NCBI GenBank assembly: GCA_905181835.1
Contig: CAJIZF010000006.1
Coordinates: 1-64,000 of the forward strand
From: an uncultured Flavobacteriaceae bacterium
GTDB lineage: Bacteria; Bacteroidota; Bacteroidia; Flavobacteriales; Flavobacteriaceae
DNA: 64,000 nucleotides
Reading direction: 5' to 3'
Part shown: positions 1 to 8,598 of the stretch, in pieces
Position numbering within the stretch: the first letter of the stretch is position 1
Layout: each line of letters begins with the position of its first letter
The notes under the pieces: model-generated
What the model was told of the DNA's origin: nothing
The model's input: only the letters and a program-made list of their open reading frames with translations
The model's database searches: none
Position numbers and translations under genes: made by a program

Positions 1-750
1 ACAAATTAACAGTCCTAAAGTAAGCATAACAAAACGTCCGTTAATTCCTGCGGTCCAATTAATTCCAGCGGCATCTGATGCAATAATAGTACTAAAAGGA
101 TTTACAGTGGATGCCATGGTGCCCATAGCAGAACCAACATAGATAGATGCAAGTGGTACAATAGCGTCGTATTTAGCTGCTAAAAATACGGGAATCAATA
201 TGGGATAAAATGCAATAGTTTCTTCAGCTAATCCAAAGGTAGTTCCACCAATAGCTATTAAGGTAGTAACTAAAATGATTAATACATATTCTTTTCCTTT
301 CAGAACAGCGGATAGCCACGAAATACCGGCTTCAAAAGCTCCTGTAGCATTAACTATACCAATTAAGCCACCAATAATAAGAATTAATAAAACAATATCG
401 GAAACTCCCATAATTCCTTTGAGGGGAGATTTTATAAAAGCTATAATTCCCTGAGGACTAGAATCTAATTTGTGATAAGTTCCCGGAATACTAATTGGCT
501 TCCAGATATCACCGTTGGTAAATTTTTCTATCGGTATTTCAATGTTTAATGAATCTAAAGTATTTTGATTTGCCACTACTATTTTATCGTTACCTAAGTG
601 ATTACAATGAAAAGAATTGGTTTCTTTATTGTAAGATAATCGATCGTATTGACCCGCAGGTACCAACCAGGTAAGAATTGCCACCAGACCGGCAATAATT
701 AATAATATACTGTGAGCAGTGGGAAACGATATTTTTTTATTAAATGACAC
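1..750 (-). CDS. YfcC-family membrane carrier, 5' part (cut by window edge)
   Basis: Reading the reverse strand from a GTG at 750 gives 250 uninterrupted codons that run off the window, so the C-terminal part is missing. The protein begins with a short cytoplasmic stretch and a membrane segment ending LVPAGQYDR, a soluble loop of about 75 residues, then glycine-rich membrane segments (IGGLIGIVNATGAFEAG; GGTTFGLAEETIAFYPI). This architecture matches the YfcC/C4-dicarboxylate-anaerobic-carrier-like family, often annotated as basic amino acid antiporters. The substrate cannot be told from sequence. No in-frame ATG occurs before the mature domain, so GTG is the best start. It is divergent from ung. 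Confidence 0.8.
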   Translation of the reverse strand, partial: MSFNKKISFPTAHSILLIIAGLVAILTWLVPAGQYDRLSYNKETNSFHCNHLGNDKIVVANQNTLDSLNIEIPIEKFTNGDIWKPISIPGTYHKLDSSPQGIIAFIKSPLKGIMGVSDIVLLILIIGGLIGIVNATGAFEAGISWLSAVLKGKEYVLIILVTTLIAIGGTTFGLAEETIAFYPILIPVFLAAKYDAIVPLASIYVGSAMGTMASTVNPFSTIIASDAAGINWTAGINGRFVMLTLGLLIC

Positions 751-804
751 TCTTTTTTTTATTTTTTTTTAAAATATTATGAATTTTTATCTTTTTCTTA
801 TTAG

Positions 805-812
805 TAATTTTG
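805..812 (+). promoter_or_regulatory. Bacteroidota -7 element upstream of ung
   Basis: TAATTTTG matches the TAnnTTTG consensus of the primary sigma factor of Bacteroidota. It ends 16 bases before the ung ATG. No convincing -33 TTG is present. Confidence 0.55.
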
Positions 813-828
813 TTCAAAAGTAATAATA

Positions 829-1497
829 ATGAATGTAAATATTGAAACAAGTTGGAACGAAGAATTAAAAGAAGAGTTTTCAAAAATTTATTTTCAAAAT
901 TTAATTCAATTTGTAAAGGATGAATATAAATCTTACAGGTGTTTTCCGCCAGGAAAATTAATATTTTCAGCGTTTAATCATACTCCCTTTTGTGATGTCA
1001 AAGTGGTGATTATAGGACAAGACCCTTATCATGGTGCAAATCAAGCTAATGGACTTTGTTTTTCTGTTAATGAAGACGTATCACATCCTCCATCATTAAA
1101 AAATATATTTAAAGAAATTGAATCTGACTTGTTAATCCCATATCCTAAAAATGGAAACTTGGAGAGATGGGCAAATCAAGGAATTTTATTGCTCAATGCT
1201 ACATTGACAGTAAAATCAAACGAAGCCGGCAGTCATCAAAATAAGGGTTGGGAAAAATTTACAGATACTGTTATTTCTATTTTATCAGAAAAAAAAGAAA
1301 ATTTAGTTTTTTTGTTGTGGGGTGGTTATGCTAAGAAAAAAGGTAAAAAAATTGATTCAAAAAAACATTTAATTTTGACTAGTGGACATCCATCACCTTT
1401 GAGTGCGAATAGGGGATACTGGTTTGGAAATAAACACTTTAGTGCAACTAATTTTTATCTTTCGAAATTAGGAAAGTCACAAATTAATTGGATTTAA
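829..1497 (+). CDS. ung: Uracil-DNA glycosylase (family 1)
   Basis: This enzyme excises uracil from DNA to start base-excision repair in the cytoplasm. The 222-residue length is typical of family 1. The water-activating loop GQDPYHG lies at residues 63-69 (catalytic Asp65), the uracil-binding LLLNATLTV segment is present mid-protein, and the catalytic His187 lies in HPSPLS (187-192). The ATG follows a -7 element at a short distance. The gene is monocistronic, with a tiny convergent ORF directly after it. Confidence 0.97.
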   Translation: MNVNIETSWNEELKEEFSKIYFQNLIQFVKDEYKSYRCFPPGKLIFSAFNHTPFCDVKVVIIGQDPYHGANQANGLCFSVNEDVSHPPSLKNIFKEIESDLLIPYPKNGNLERWANQGILLLNATLTVKSNEAGSHQNKGWEKFTDTVISILSEKKENLVFLLWGGYAKKKGKKIDSKKHLILTSGHPSPLSANRGYWFGNKHFSATNFYLSKLGKSQINWI

Positions 1498-1502
1498 ATA
1501 TT

Positions 1503-1607
1503 CTATTCGTCTTCTGGCATGTGAGACTCAGGATCGTTACAGCTAAAATGTAATAATAAATAATTTGCTACTAATAATGTCCCAATAATGATTAATGTTA
1601 TTTTCAT
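1503..1607 (-). CDS. 34-residue membrane or lipoprotein-like micro-ORF
   Basis: An ATG at 1607 opens a 34-residue ORF. It has one hydrophobic segment (ITLIIIGTLLVANYLLL), then a cysteine in FSCNDPE, then an acidic tail ending MPEDE. The Cys could be a lipidation site or the segment a simple membrane anchor. The hydrophobic-then-acidic design and clean start and stop argue for a real small protein. It lies in the 239-bp interval between ung and the nucleoside phosphorylase gene, both of which it faces or follows at short range. The function is unknown. Confidence 0.5.
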   Translation of the reverse strand: MKITLIIIGTLLVANYLLLHFSCNDPESHMPEDE

Positions 1608-1736
1608 ATTCTAAATTGTTAACACTTATTAGATGTAATTTTAAAAAAATGGTTGCGTTTTTTTTATAAAAAAAAATAAGAAACTGTTTGTCAGAAACTT
1701 ACAGCCGTTTAGTCATTTATTGTTGAAGTAATTCCT

Positions 1737-2609
1737 TTATCTGACAAGTCGGTCTAATGTATATAGAATTAAACTCTCAATTGTTTTAGCGGGATTTTTA
1801 CTGAAAGTTCCATTTGCTCTATTTGCAATAATAGCATTTAAGGAGACTGCATTGTGTCCTAATAATTTTGATAAACCATATATGGTGGCTGTTTCCATTT
1901 CTAGATTAGAAATCCTCAAACCATTATACAAAAAACTGTTCATTTTATTATTTAATTCTGAATCTTGAATTGCCAAACGCAATACTCTTCCTTGAGGACC
2001 ATAAAAACCACCAGCTGTTCCTGTTATACCCTTATAAGTTTGCTTACTTTCAAAAATTCTCTCTAATTCTAGACTATTATTGATAACGATGGGTCTGGCT
2101 TTATTTGAATTCCAATGGGTATGATTCATAAAGGCATTTTCTATTTCATGATTACAAATATCTTTCAATTTGTAAAAATGTAGCATCCCATTTAAATCTA
2201 AACCGTGTGTTCCTATAAGAAAAGAATCAACAGGAATATCACTTTGCAATGAACCAGAAGTTCCAATTCTAATAATATTTAATGAATTTAGTTTCTCTTT
2301 TATGGTTCTCGTCGTAAAGTCTATATTGATTAGCGCATCCAATTCATTTAAAACGATATCAATATTGTCAGGTCCAATTCCAGTTGAAATAACAGAAATT
2401 CTTTTTCCTTTATAGGTGCCTGTTTGTGTTTTAAATTCACGTTTTTGTGTAGAAAATTCAATCGTATCAAAATGTTTAGTAATCTTTTCAACTCTGTCCT
2501 GATCACCAACAAACAATATGGTGTCTGATATATCTTCGGGCTTTAAGTTAAGGTGATATATACTGCCATCTGGGTTTAATATTAGTTCTGATTCTTTTAT
2601 TCTAATCAT
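1737..2609 (-). CDS. Nucleoside phosphorylase (PNP/UDP family)
   Basis: This is a 290-residue member of the PNP_UDP_1 superfamily, which splits nucleosides with phosphate for salvage. Visible elements are GDQDRV (35-40) at the phosphate-binding N-terminal strand, GIGP (77-80), RIGTSGS (114-120), and a nucleoside-binding NLEMETATIYGL stretch (from 235), which corresponds to the MEME-type motif of uridine phosphorylases. A uridine-like specificity is most likely but not proven. It is the last gene of a three-gene minus-strand run with SUI1 (9 bp upstream) and the oxygenase. Confidence 0.88.
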   Translation of the reverse strand: MIRIKESELILNPDGSIYHLNLKPEDISDTILFVGDQDRVEKITKHFDTIEFSTQKREFKTQTGTYKGKRISVISTGIGPDNIDIVLNELDALINIDFTTRTIKEKLNSLNIIRIGTSGSLQSDIPVDSFLIGTHGLDLNGMLHFYKLKDICNHEIENAFMNHTHWNSNKARPIVINNSLELERIFESKQTYKGITGTAGGFYGPQGRVLRLAIQDSELNNKMNSFLYNGLRISNLEMETATIYGLSKLLGHNAVSLNAIIANRANGTFSKNPAKTIESLILYTLDRLVR

Positions 2610-2618
2610 AGTTTTGCC

Positions 2619-2945
2619 TTATCCTCCAACTCTTTTTACTTTAAATCCTTTATTTTTTAAAAAGACCATGATGTTATCACGATAATCACCTTGAATTATA
2701 ATCTGATCATTTTTAAAGCTTCCACCAACACCCAATAATTTTTTAATTTCTTTAGTTAAAATTTTAAAGTCAGAGTTTGCTCCCGTATAACCTTCGATAA
2801 TAGTAATAGGCTTGCCATTGCGTTTTTCATATTTACAGATGAGCGGCTCTTTTTGTAACCAAATAGAAGGAGTTTCTTTAATTTCTTCTTCTTGAGATGG
2901 TTGATGTTCTGGGAATAAACTTTTAAGTTGATCTTTTAAATCCAT
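2619..2945 (-). CDS. SUI1/eIF1-family translation initiation factor (YciH-like)
   Basis: This 108-residue protein ends in the SUI1 fold. The positively charged core carries TGANSDFKILTKEIKKLLG, then GGSFKNDQIIIQGDYRD and a C-terminal KGFKVKRVGG. Bacterial members are thought to act at translation initiation fidelity, on the ribosome. The first 35 residues are a low-complexity, charged extension. Its ATG overlaps the stop of the upstream oxygenase gene as TAATG, which implies translational coupling. Confidence 0.9.
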   Translation of the reverse strand: MDLKDQLKSLFPEHQPSQEEEIKETPSIWLQKEPLICKYEKRNGKPITIIEGYTGANSDFKILTKEIKKLLGVGGSFKNDQIIIQGDYRDNIMVFLKNKGFKVKRVGG

Positions 2946-3889
2946 TACGTCAAACCAATTTCTTTTAGACGTTGATTTAAAAAATCACCGGCAGTGATGT
3001 CATCAAAACCTTTAGGGTGGCTTTTATCAACACATTCCTCAAGACAATTTAGACTCATATCACTTCTTGGATGTAAGAAAAAAGGAATCGAATACCTTGG
3101 TTTTCCCCATTCCTCTTTGGGAGGATTAACAACTCTGTGAATGGTAGATCTTAATTTATTATTGGTATGTCTCTCGAGCATATCGCCAACATTGATTACT
3201 AAATTTCCCTCTTCTGGTTTAGCCTCTATCCATTGACCATCTTTTCGAAGCACTTGCAAACCTCCAGCAGAGGCACCCATAAGTAAAGTAATTAAATTGA
3301 TATCTCCGTGAGCTCCCGCTCTTACAGCTCCTTTAGGTTCAGTTTGGATCGGTGGGTAGTGTATAGGACGTAAAATACTATTTCCATTAGCAACCCATTT
3401 ATCATAATAAAATTCATCCATTCCAATATAAAGCGATAAAGCCCTTAATACGTATATCCCAGTTTTTTCAAGTAGTTGATAAGCTTCCAATCCAACTTTA
3501 TTAAAAGAGGGGAGCTCATTTACTAAAACATTATCTGGATACTCTTCGTCAAGGTTTGCATTCTCTGAGACTTCTTGGCCAAAATGCCAAAATTCTTTTA
3601 GGTCTCCTTCTTTTTTTCCTTTAGCATGTTCTTTACCAAAAGAGATATACCCACGCTGGCCGCCTAATCCTGAAATCTCGTATTTTTCTTTAGTTGCTAT
3701 TGGTAATGCAAAAAACTTTTTAACTTGATCGTACAGTTGTGCCATTAATTCGTCACTTAAAAAATGATTTTTAACAGAAGCAAAACCTATTTCAGAATAC
3801 GCTGTACCAACTTCATGCACAAACTTTTGTTTTCTTAATGGATCCTCCGATAAAAAATCAGCAAGGTCCACGCTTGGTATATTTGTCAT
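2945..3889 (-). CDS. Isopenicillin N synthase-like 2-oxoglutarate/Fe(II) oxygenase
   Basis: A 314-residue member of the 2OG-Fe(II)/IPNS-like oxygenase family. The N-terminal DIOX_N-like part begins IPSVDLADF. The iron ligands are His194 and Asp196 (HGD) and His251 (STIHRV), and the co-substrate-binding RxS is at 265-267 (RYS). These residues are all present, so the enzyme should be active. The substrate is unknown, and an antibiotic function should not be assumed. It leads the operon with SUI1 and the nucleoside phosphorylase, and is divergent from the E1 dehydrogenase. Confidence 0.88.
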   Translation of the reverse strand: MTNIPSVDLADFLSEDPLRKQKFVHEVGTAYSEIGFASVKNHFLSDELMAQLYDQVKKFFALPIATKEKYEISGLGGQRGYISFGKEHAKGKKEGDLKEFWHFGQEVSENANLDEEYPDNVLVNELPSFNKVGLEAYQLLEKTGIYVLRALSLYIGMDEFYYDKWVANGNSILRPIHYPPIQTEPKGAVRAGAHGDINLITLLMGASAGGLQVLRKDGQWIEAKPEEGNLVINVGDMLERHTNNKLRSTIHRVVNPPKEEWGKPRYSIPFFLHPRSDMSLNCLEECVDKSHPKGFDDITAGDFLNQRLKEIGLT

Positions 3890-3907
3890 TTGTAAAAATT
3901 TGAATTA

Positions 3908-3915
3908 CAAATATA
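3908..3915 (-). promoter_or_regulatory. -7 element for the oxygenase operon
   Basis: On the minus strand the sequence reads TATATTTG, a full TAnnTTTG match, 18 bases before the oxygenase ATG at 3889. Confidence 0.55.
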
Positions 3916-3962
3916 CCAATTTAGCTTTAAAATGTAATTGATAAAAAATGAAAAGAAATAGC

Positions 3963-3991
3963 TTGTTACGTTGGGTTTTTTTCTACTTTTG
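3963..3991 (+). promoter_or_regulatory. Promoter of the fused E1 dehydrogenase gene
   Basis: TTG at 3963-3965, an 18-base spacer and TACTTTTG at 3984-3991 form a -33/-7 pair. Transcription would begin near 3998. This rules out the upstream in-frame TTG at 3971 as start and favours the ATG at 4010. Confidence 0.6.
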
Positions 3992-4009
3992 ATTTGTAAA
4001 TACAAAAAA

Positions 4010-6016
4010 ATGAATTCTGAAAAAGCAGCAAATATTCACTTTGATTACGATCGTAGTAATTTGGATGATGGTACCTTATTGCGCCTTTACAAGATGATGT
4101 TAAAACCTCGATTAATTGAGGAAAAAATGTTGATTTTACTCCGTCAAGGTAAAATTTCTAAATGGTTTAGTGGTATAGGTCAAGAAGCAATATCTGTTGG
4201 TATAGCAGCTGTTTTAGACAAAGATGAATACATTATGCCAATGCATAGAAATTTAGGTGTTTTTACAGGTAGGAATATTCCTTTGGAGCGTCTTTTTTCG
4301 CAATGGCAGGGTAAAGCTAATGGTTTTACAAAAGGGAGAGATCGAAGTTTTCATTTTGGTACACAAGAATACCATATAGTAGGAATGATATCCCATTTAG
4401 GACCACAATTTGGCGTTGCAGATGGAATAGCACTAGCGAACAAACTTAAAAATAATAATAAGGTTTGTGCAGTTTTTACAGGTGACGGAGGAACTAGTGA
4501 AGGTGATATACATGAAGCTCTTAATGTAGCGTCTGTTTGGCAATTACCGGTTCTTTTTTGTATTGAAAATAATGGTTATGGTTTATCTACTCCAACATCA
4601 CAACAATTTAATTGTGAAAATTTGTCTGATCGTGCTCATGGATACGGTATGGAATCTCATATTATTGACGGAAATAATATTTTAGAAGTTTATATAAAAT
4701 TAAATAAATTGGTTGCAGATGTTCGTGAAAATCCTCGACCCGTACTGCTAGAATTTAAAACTTTCAGAGTGCGTGGTCACGAAGAAGCTAGTGGGACTAA
4801 GTATGTGCCAAATGAATTGTTACAATCTTGGGACTTAAAGGATCCCTTATTAAATTATGTAGCTTATCTTAAAACTCAAGGTATTTTAACAGAAGAAATT
4901 GAGGTAGCTAGTAAAGCTTCTATTGTGAAAGAAATTCAAGACGGATTGGATATTGCTTTTGCTGAGCCTACCATAGAGTCGACTACAACAAATGAGTTAA
5001 ATGATGTGTTCCATCAATTTGAATATAAAGAGATTAAGGAAAATACCGAATTTAATAACTTACGTTTAGTAGATGCGATTTCTGAGAGCTTAAGGCAATC
5101 AATGCAGCGACATGACAACTTAGTTTTAATGGGGCAGGATATCGCTGACTATGGAGGCGTATTTAAGATAACAGATGGATTTTTAGAGGAATTTGGTAAG
5201 GATAGAGTAAGAAACACTCCCATTTGTGAATCTGCTATTGTTTCCGCAGCTATGGGATTATCTATTAATGGTTACAAAGCAATGATGGAAATGCAATTTT
5301 CTGATTTTGTTACCTCAGGATTTAATCCAATAGTTAATTTGCTGGCTAAATCAAATTATAGATGGAATCAAAAAGCGGATGTGGTCATCCGTATGCCATG
5401 TGGTGCAGGAGTGGGAGCGGGGCCTTTTCACAGTCAAACCAATGAAGCATGGTTTACACATACACCCGGACTAAAAGTAGTATATCCTGCTTTTCCGTAT
5501 GATGCAAAAGGACTCTTAGCTACTTGTATTGAGGACCCAAATCCTGTCTTATTTTTTGAGCATAAAGCGCTATATCGTAGTATTCGACAAGATGTTCCAA
5601 CTAACTATTATACGCTTCCTTTAGGGAAGGCTTCCTTAATCAATGAGGGGAATGATGTTTCAGTTATCACTTATGGTGCGGGAGTCCATTGGGCCTTAGA
5701 TTCCCTCAAAGATTTAAAACATATATCGGTTGATTTAATAGATTTAAGATCCCTAGCACCTTTAGACACTGAGGCTATTTATAATTCTGTAAATAAAACA
5801 GGGAAAGTTATGATTCTTCAAGAAGACTCTATGTTTGGAGGCATTGCCTCAGATATAGCCGCTATGATTATGGAAAATTGTTTTGAAAAATTGGATGCTC
5901 CAGTTAAGCGACTTGCAAGTTTAGATACCCCCATTCCATTTGCCGCAAATTTAGAAGCTGATTATTTGCCAAAAAGTAAATTTAAAAACGATTTGTTAGA
6001 ATTATTAGCTTATTAA
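4010..6016 (+). CDS. Fused alpha/beta E1 component of a 2-oxoacid dehydrogenase
   Basis: A 668-residue fusion of E1 alpha and beta, as found in Bacteroidota, catalysing thiamine-diphosphate-dependent oxidative decarboxylation. The substrate is probably branched-chain 2-oxoacids, less likely pyruvate. The alpha half has the TPP motif GDG (158-160) followed by NN (187-188). The beta half starts near residue 350 ([13 protein letters not shown]) and carries [11 protein letters not shown] and [13 protein letters not shown]. The ATG at 4010 is chosen over the in-frame TTG at 3971 because the promoter lies between them. The stop codon is immediately followed by the rlmI reading frame, so the two are probably co-transcribed. 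Confidence 0.93.
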   Translation: MNSEKAANIHFDYDRSNLDDGTLLRLYKMMLKPRLIEEKMLILLRQGKISKWFSGIGQEAISVGIAAVLDKDEYIMPMHRNLGVFTGRNIPLERLFSQWQGKANGFTKGRDRSFHFGTQEYHIVGMISHLGPQFGVADGIALANKLKNNNKVCAVFTGDGGTSEGDIHEALNVASVWQLPVLFCIENNGYGLSTPTSQQFNCENLSDRAHGYGMESHIIDGNNILEVYIKLNKLVADVRENPRPVLLEFKTFRVRGHEEASGTKYVPNELLQSWDLKDPLLNYVAYLKTQGILTEEIEVASKASIVKEIQDGLDIAFAEPTIESTTTNELNDVFHQFEYKEIKENTEFNNLRLVDAISESLRQSMQRHDNLVLMGQDIADYGGVFKITDGFLEEFGKDRVRNTPICESAIVSAAMGLSINGYKAMMEMQFSDFVTSGFNPIVNLLAKSNYRWNQKADVVIRMPCGAGVGAGPFHSQTNEAWFTHTPGLKVVYPAFPYDAKGLLATCIEDPNPVLFFEHKALYRSIRQDVPTNYYTLPLGKASLINEGNDVSVITYGAGVHWALDSLKDLKHISVDLIDLRSLAPLDTEAIYNSVNKTGKVMILQEDSMFGGIASDIAAMIMENCFEKLDAPVKRLASLDTPIPFAANLEADYLPKSKFKNDLLELLAY

Positions 6017-6017
6017 T

Positions 6018-7235
6018 ATTTTACCTTCTATAAAAATAAAACCAAATCGGCTAGCTGTTAAACTTACAGCTGTTGGTGAACGAAACGTAAAAAACGGGCA
6101 TCCCTGGATTTTCACGAATAGTATCCAAAAAATTAATAAAGAATGCTCCTCAGGAGATATCGCAATCATATTTGGTCGCGATAAAAATAATGTTATTGGT
6201 GTTGGACTGTATGATTCTATGTCCCCAATTTGTATTAAAATGTTACATCACGGTGGGGGAGTACTACTTGACTCTAATTTTTTTTTAAATAAAGTAAACG
6301 AAGCTTATAAATTACGTATCCCTTTATTAAAAACAAATACAAATAGTTATCGTTTTTTATTTGGAGAAAATGATGGCTTTCCAGGTTTAATAGCTGATGT
6401 TTATCACAAAGTGATAGTGGTTAAATTATATTCAAGTATTTGGTTTCCGTATTTAAAAATAATAACGGAGCATTTACTAACTGTAAGTGATACAAAGACT
6501 GCTGTATTGCGTTTAAGTCGCTCACTTCAGCAATTAAAAGATCGTTACAATACCGAGGATGGACAGGTTATTTACGGAACATTAACTGATGCTACTATTC
6601 CTTTTATTGAACATGGTATCCACTTTTCAGCAAATGTAATTAAAGGTCATAAAACTGGATATTTTTTAGATCATCGAGAAAACCGGAAACAGGTTGGCCT
6701 ATTATCTAAAAATAAGACGGTGTTAGATGTTTTTTCGTATGCTGGTGGATTTTCGGTCCATGCCTTAGCTAATCAAGCAAAAGAAGTAACTAGTATTGAC
6801 ATTAGTAAACAAGCGTTAACATTGGCGGTTCAAAATGGAAAGCTGAATGATTTTACAGGAAATCATACAACTTTAGCTGGTGATGCTTTTAAAATTTTAC
6901 AAAATTTCATTTCAAAAAAAAGAACCTTTGATGTTGTAATTATTGATCCTCCATCTTTTGCAAAAAATAAAAATGAAATCGAAATTGCTAAAAAAAAATA
7001 TAAAGAATTAGCATTATTAGGAGCTAGCTTAATATCAAAAAATGGATTGTTGGTCTTGGCATCTTGTTCTTCCAGAGTTTTAGCAAGTGAATTTTTAGCC
7101 ATCAACAAAGAAGCTCTAGACACAGTTCCTCGTAATTATGTTTTAGTAAAAACCACTCAGCATGACATAGATCATCCAATTAATTTTAAGGAAGGAGCCT
7201 ACTTAAAGACTGGATATTACCGTTTTTTAGACTAG
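6018..7235 (+). CDS. rlmI: 23S rRNA m5C1962 methyltransferase, RlmI family, with non-canonical start
   Basis: RlmI methylates C1962 of 23S rRNA using SAM. The frame is open from 6009, just before the end of the E1 gene. The first 67 codons before the first ATG (6219) encode a PUA domain with RLAVKLTAVGERN and NGHPWIFTNSI, which is standard for this family. None of those codons is ATG, GTG or TTG. The ATT at 6018, one base after the upstream TAA, gives a protein of 405 residues, close to family length. Catalytic domain: DHRENR (218-223), SAM motif DVFSYAGGFS (237-246), and IIDPPSF. The 3' end overlaps the convergent MFS gene by 4 bp. The ATT start is inferred. Confidence 0.85.
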   Translation: MLPSIKIKPNRLAVKLTAVGERNVKNGHPWIFTNSIQKINKECSSGDIAIIFGRDKNNVIGVGLYDSMSPICIKMLHHGGGVLLDSNFFLNKVNEAYKLRIPLLKTNTNSYRFLFGENDGFPGLIADVYHKVIVVKLYSSIWFPYLKIITEHLLTVSDTKTAVLRLSRSLQQLKDRYNTEDGQVIYGTLTDATIPFIEHGIHFSANVIKGHKTGYFLDHRENRKQVGLLSKNKTVLDVFSYAGGFSVHALANQAKEVTSIDISKQALTLAVQNGKLNDFTGNHTTLAGDAFKILQNFISKKRTFDVVIIDPPSFAKNKNEIEIAKKKYKELALLGASLISKNGLLVLASCSSRVLASEFLAINKEALDTVPRNYVLVKTTQHDIDHPINFKEGAYLKTGYYRFLD

Positions 7236-8434
7236 TTTTTTTGAGATACCTTTATTGTTAGCATCGATACAATAAGTATAGATAGAAAAGAACAAATTGA
7301 AAATCCAATAAATATAGGAAGTACGGTAATCGTAACAAATTTTCCAATAAAAACACTTATTGGAACTGCCATTAGCGTTGAAATAAAGCCAGTAATAGCC
7401 GCTCCAATTCCTGCGATATGACCAACAGGCTCCATTGCAATAGCTCGTAAATTACCAAACAGAAACCCTAAACAGAAAAATTGAAGTGAAAAAAATAATA
7501 GAATAACTTTAATTGGTGGATTCACTGAATTAAAAAATAAAACAGTGTAGCAGATAGATATGATAAAAAAACCAATAAGGGAAACATGGATCATTTTTTT
7601 CATACCATATTTTACTACAAAAATACCATTTAATAAAATCGCGCCTCCTGAAGCAGTTGCAAGCCCAGCAAATATATATGGAAAGGCTTCTTTTAAACCA
7701 TATTGTTCTTGAAATATTTGTTGAGAAGTACTCAAATAAACCATAAACGACCCCGTAATAAAACCCGAAATTAATGTGTAAGCAATAGTTGTTTTGTAGC
7801 GTATTAATTCTAAAAATCCTTGAGAAAATAAGTTAATTTTAAAAGCAATACGATTTTTGTGAATTAAAGTCTCTTCTTGACGTTTCCAAAACCAAAAAGC
7901 AATAAGTAGACAAAATATGATCTGAAAAATAAAAATAGCTTCCCAATTAAAATAATTTAATATAAACTTACCTATTGCTGGTGCAATGATTGGAACTAAT
8001 AAAAAAATAACTATTACGAAGGACATTATTTTTGCCATATAATCACCTGAATATAAATCTCTAATAATAGCTACACTGATAGTACGAGGAGCAGAGAGAC
8101 CAAAACCTTGTAGAATTCGACCTAAGACCATTATTTCTAATGAATTGGAATAAACACATATAAAACTGGCTAAAATAAAGATACCAAAGCCCACAAAAAC
8201 CATTGGCTTTCGACCTAAGCTATCCGACAAAGGACCAAAAATCAGAGGACCAACACCCAAGCCAATGAAAATCATTGTTATGAGTAATTGATGATCAGAG
8301 TTTTCTTGTGTATTCAAAGAGTTGCCAATAATATCAAGAGCCGGTAATAATGCGTCAATAGCAAGAGCTACCACAGACATTAAAAAAGCCATTAAGGCTA
8401 TAAATTCAAATTTGGTAACTTTTGATGTTTTCAT
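7232..8434 (-). CDS. MFS multidrug efflux transporter (Bcr/CflA type)
   Basis: A 400-residue, twelve-helix major facilitator of the inner membrane, in the drug:H+ antiporter DHA1/Bcr-CflA group. The signature between helices 2 and 3 reads GPLIFGPLSDSLGRKPMV, and helix 4-5 has RILQGFGLSAPRTISVAIIRD, both typical of Bcr/CflA. The substrates cannot be predicted. Its 3' end overlaps that of rlmI. A -7 element lies only 5 bases before the ATG, suggesting a near-leaderless transcript. Confidence 0.88.
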   Translation of the reverse strand: MKTSKVTKFEFIALMAFLMSVVALAIDALLPALDIIGNSLNTQENSDHQLLITMIFIGLGVGPLIFGPLSDSLGRKPMVFVGFGIFILASFICVYSNSLEIMVLGRILQGFGLSAPRTISVAIIRDLYSGDYMAKIMSFVIVIFLLVPIIAPAIGKFILNYFNWEAIFIFQIIFCLLIAFWFWKRQEETLIHKNRIAFKINLFSQGFLELIRYKTTIAYTLISGFITGSFMVYLSTSQQIFQEQYGLKEAFPYIFAGLATASGGAILLNGIFVVKYGMKKMIHVSLIGFFIISICYTVLFFNSVNPPIKVILLFFSLQFFCLGFLFGNLRAIAMEPVGHIAGIGAAITGFISTLMAVPISVFIGKFVTITVLPIFIGFSICSFLSILIVSMLTIKVSQKN

Positions 8435-8439
8435 GAGAA

Positions 8440-8447
8440 CAAAAATA
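8440..8447 (-). promoter_or_regulatory. -7 element of the MFS gene
   Basis: The minus strand reads TATTTTTG (TAnnTTTG), 5 bases before the ATG at 8434. Confidence 0.5.
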
Positions 8448-8530
8448 ATCTAATTATTAAAAGAGGAAAGGATATATCAAAAAAACTATTTGACATAATA
8501 TTAATTATAGTACATTTATAGCAAATGGTG

Positions 8531-8586
8531 AATAGCTGTGCTATTTGATATAATATCATATATAACTTCGTTTAAGCGAATTATAT
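8531..8586. repeat. Two small inverted repeats between the T9SS and MFS genes
   Basis: A perfect hairpin AATAGC-TGT-GCTATT lies at 8531-8545. A second imperfect one at 8560-8586 pairs ATATAACTTCG with CGAATTATAT around TTTAAG, with one bulged C. They lie 3' of the T9SS gene on its strand and may end its transcript, but neither has a T tract. The rest of this 164-bp interval shows only the MFS -7 element. Confidence 0.35.
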
Positions 8587-8598
8587 CGATAGATATTA

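Noticed and set aside
2945-3889. Isopenicillin N synthase as sign of a beta-lactam pathway
   Set aside because: The protein belongs to the broad IPNS-like oxygenase family. No ACV synthetase or other biosynthetic gene is present.
8560-8586. Sequence with an ATAACTTCG stretch recalling a loxP half-site
   Set aside because: The opposite arm has a bulge, the spacer is 6 bases not 8, and no Cre-like recombinase is present. It is better explained as an imperfect hairpin.
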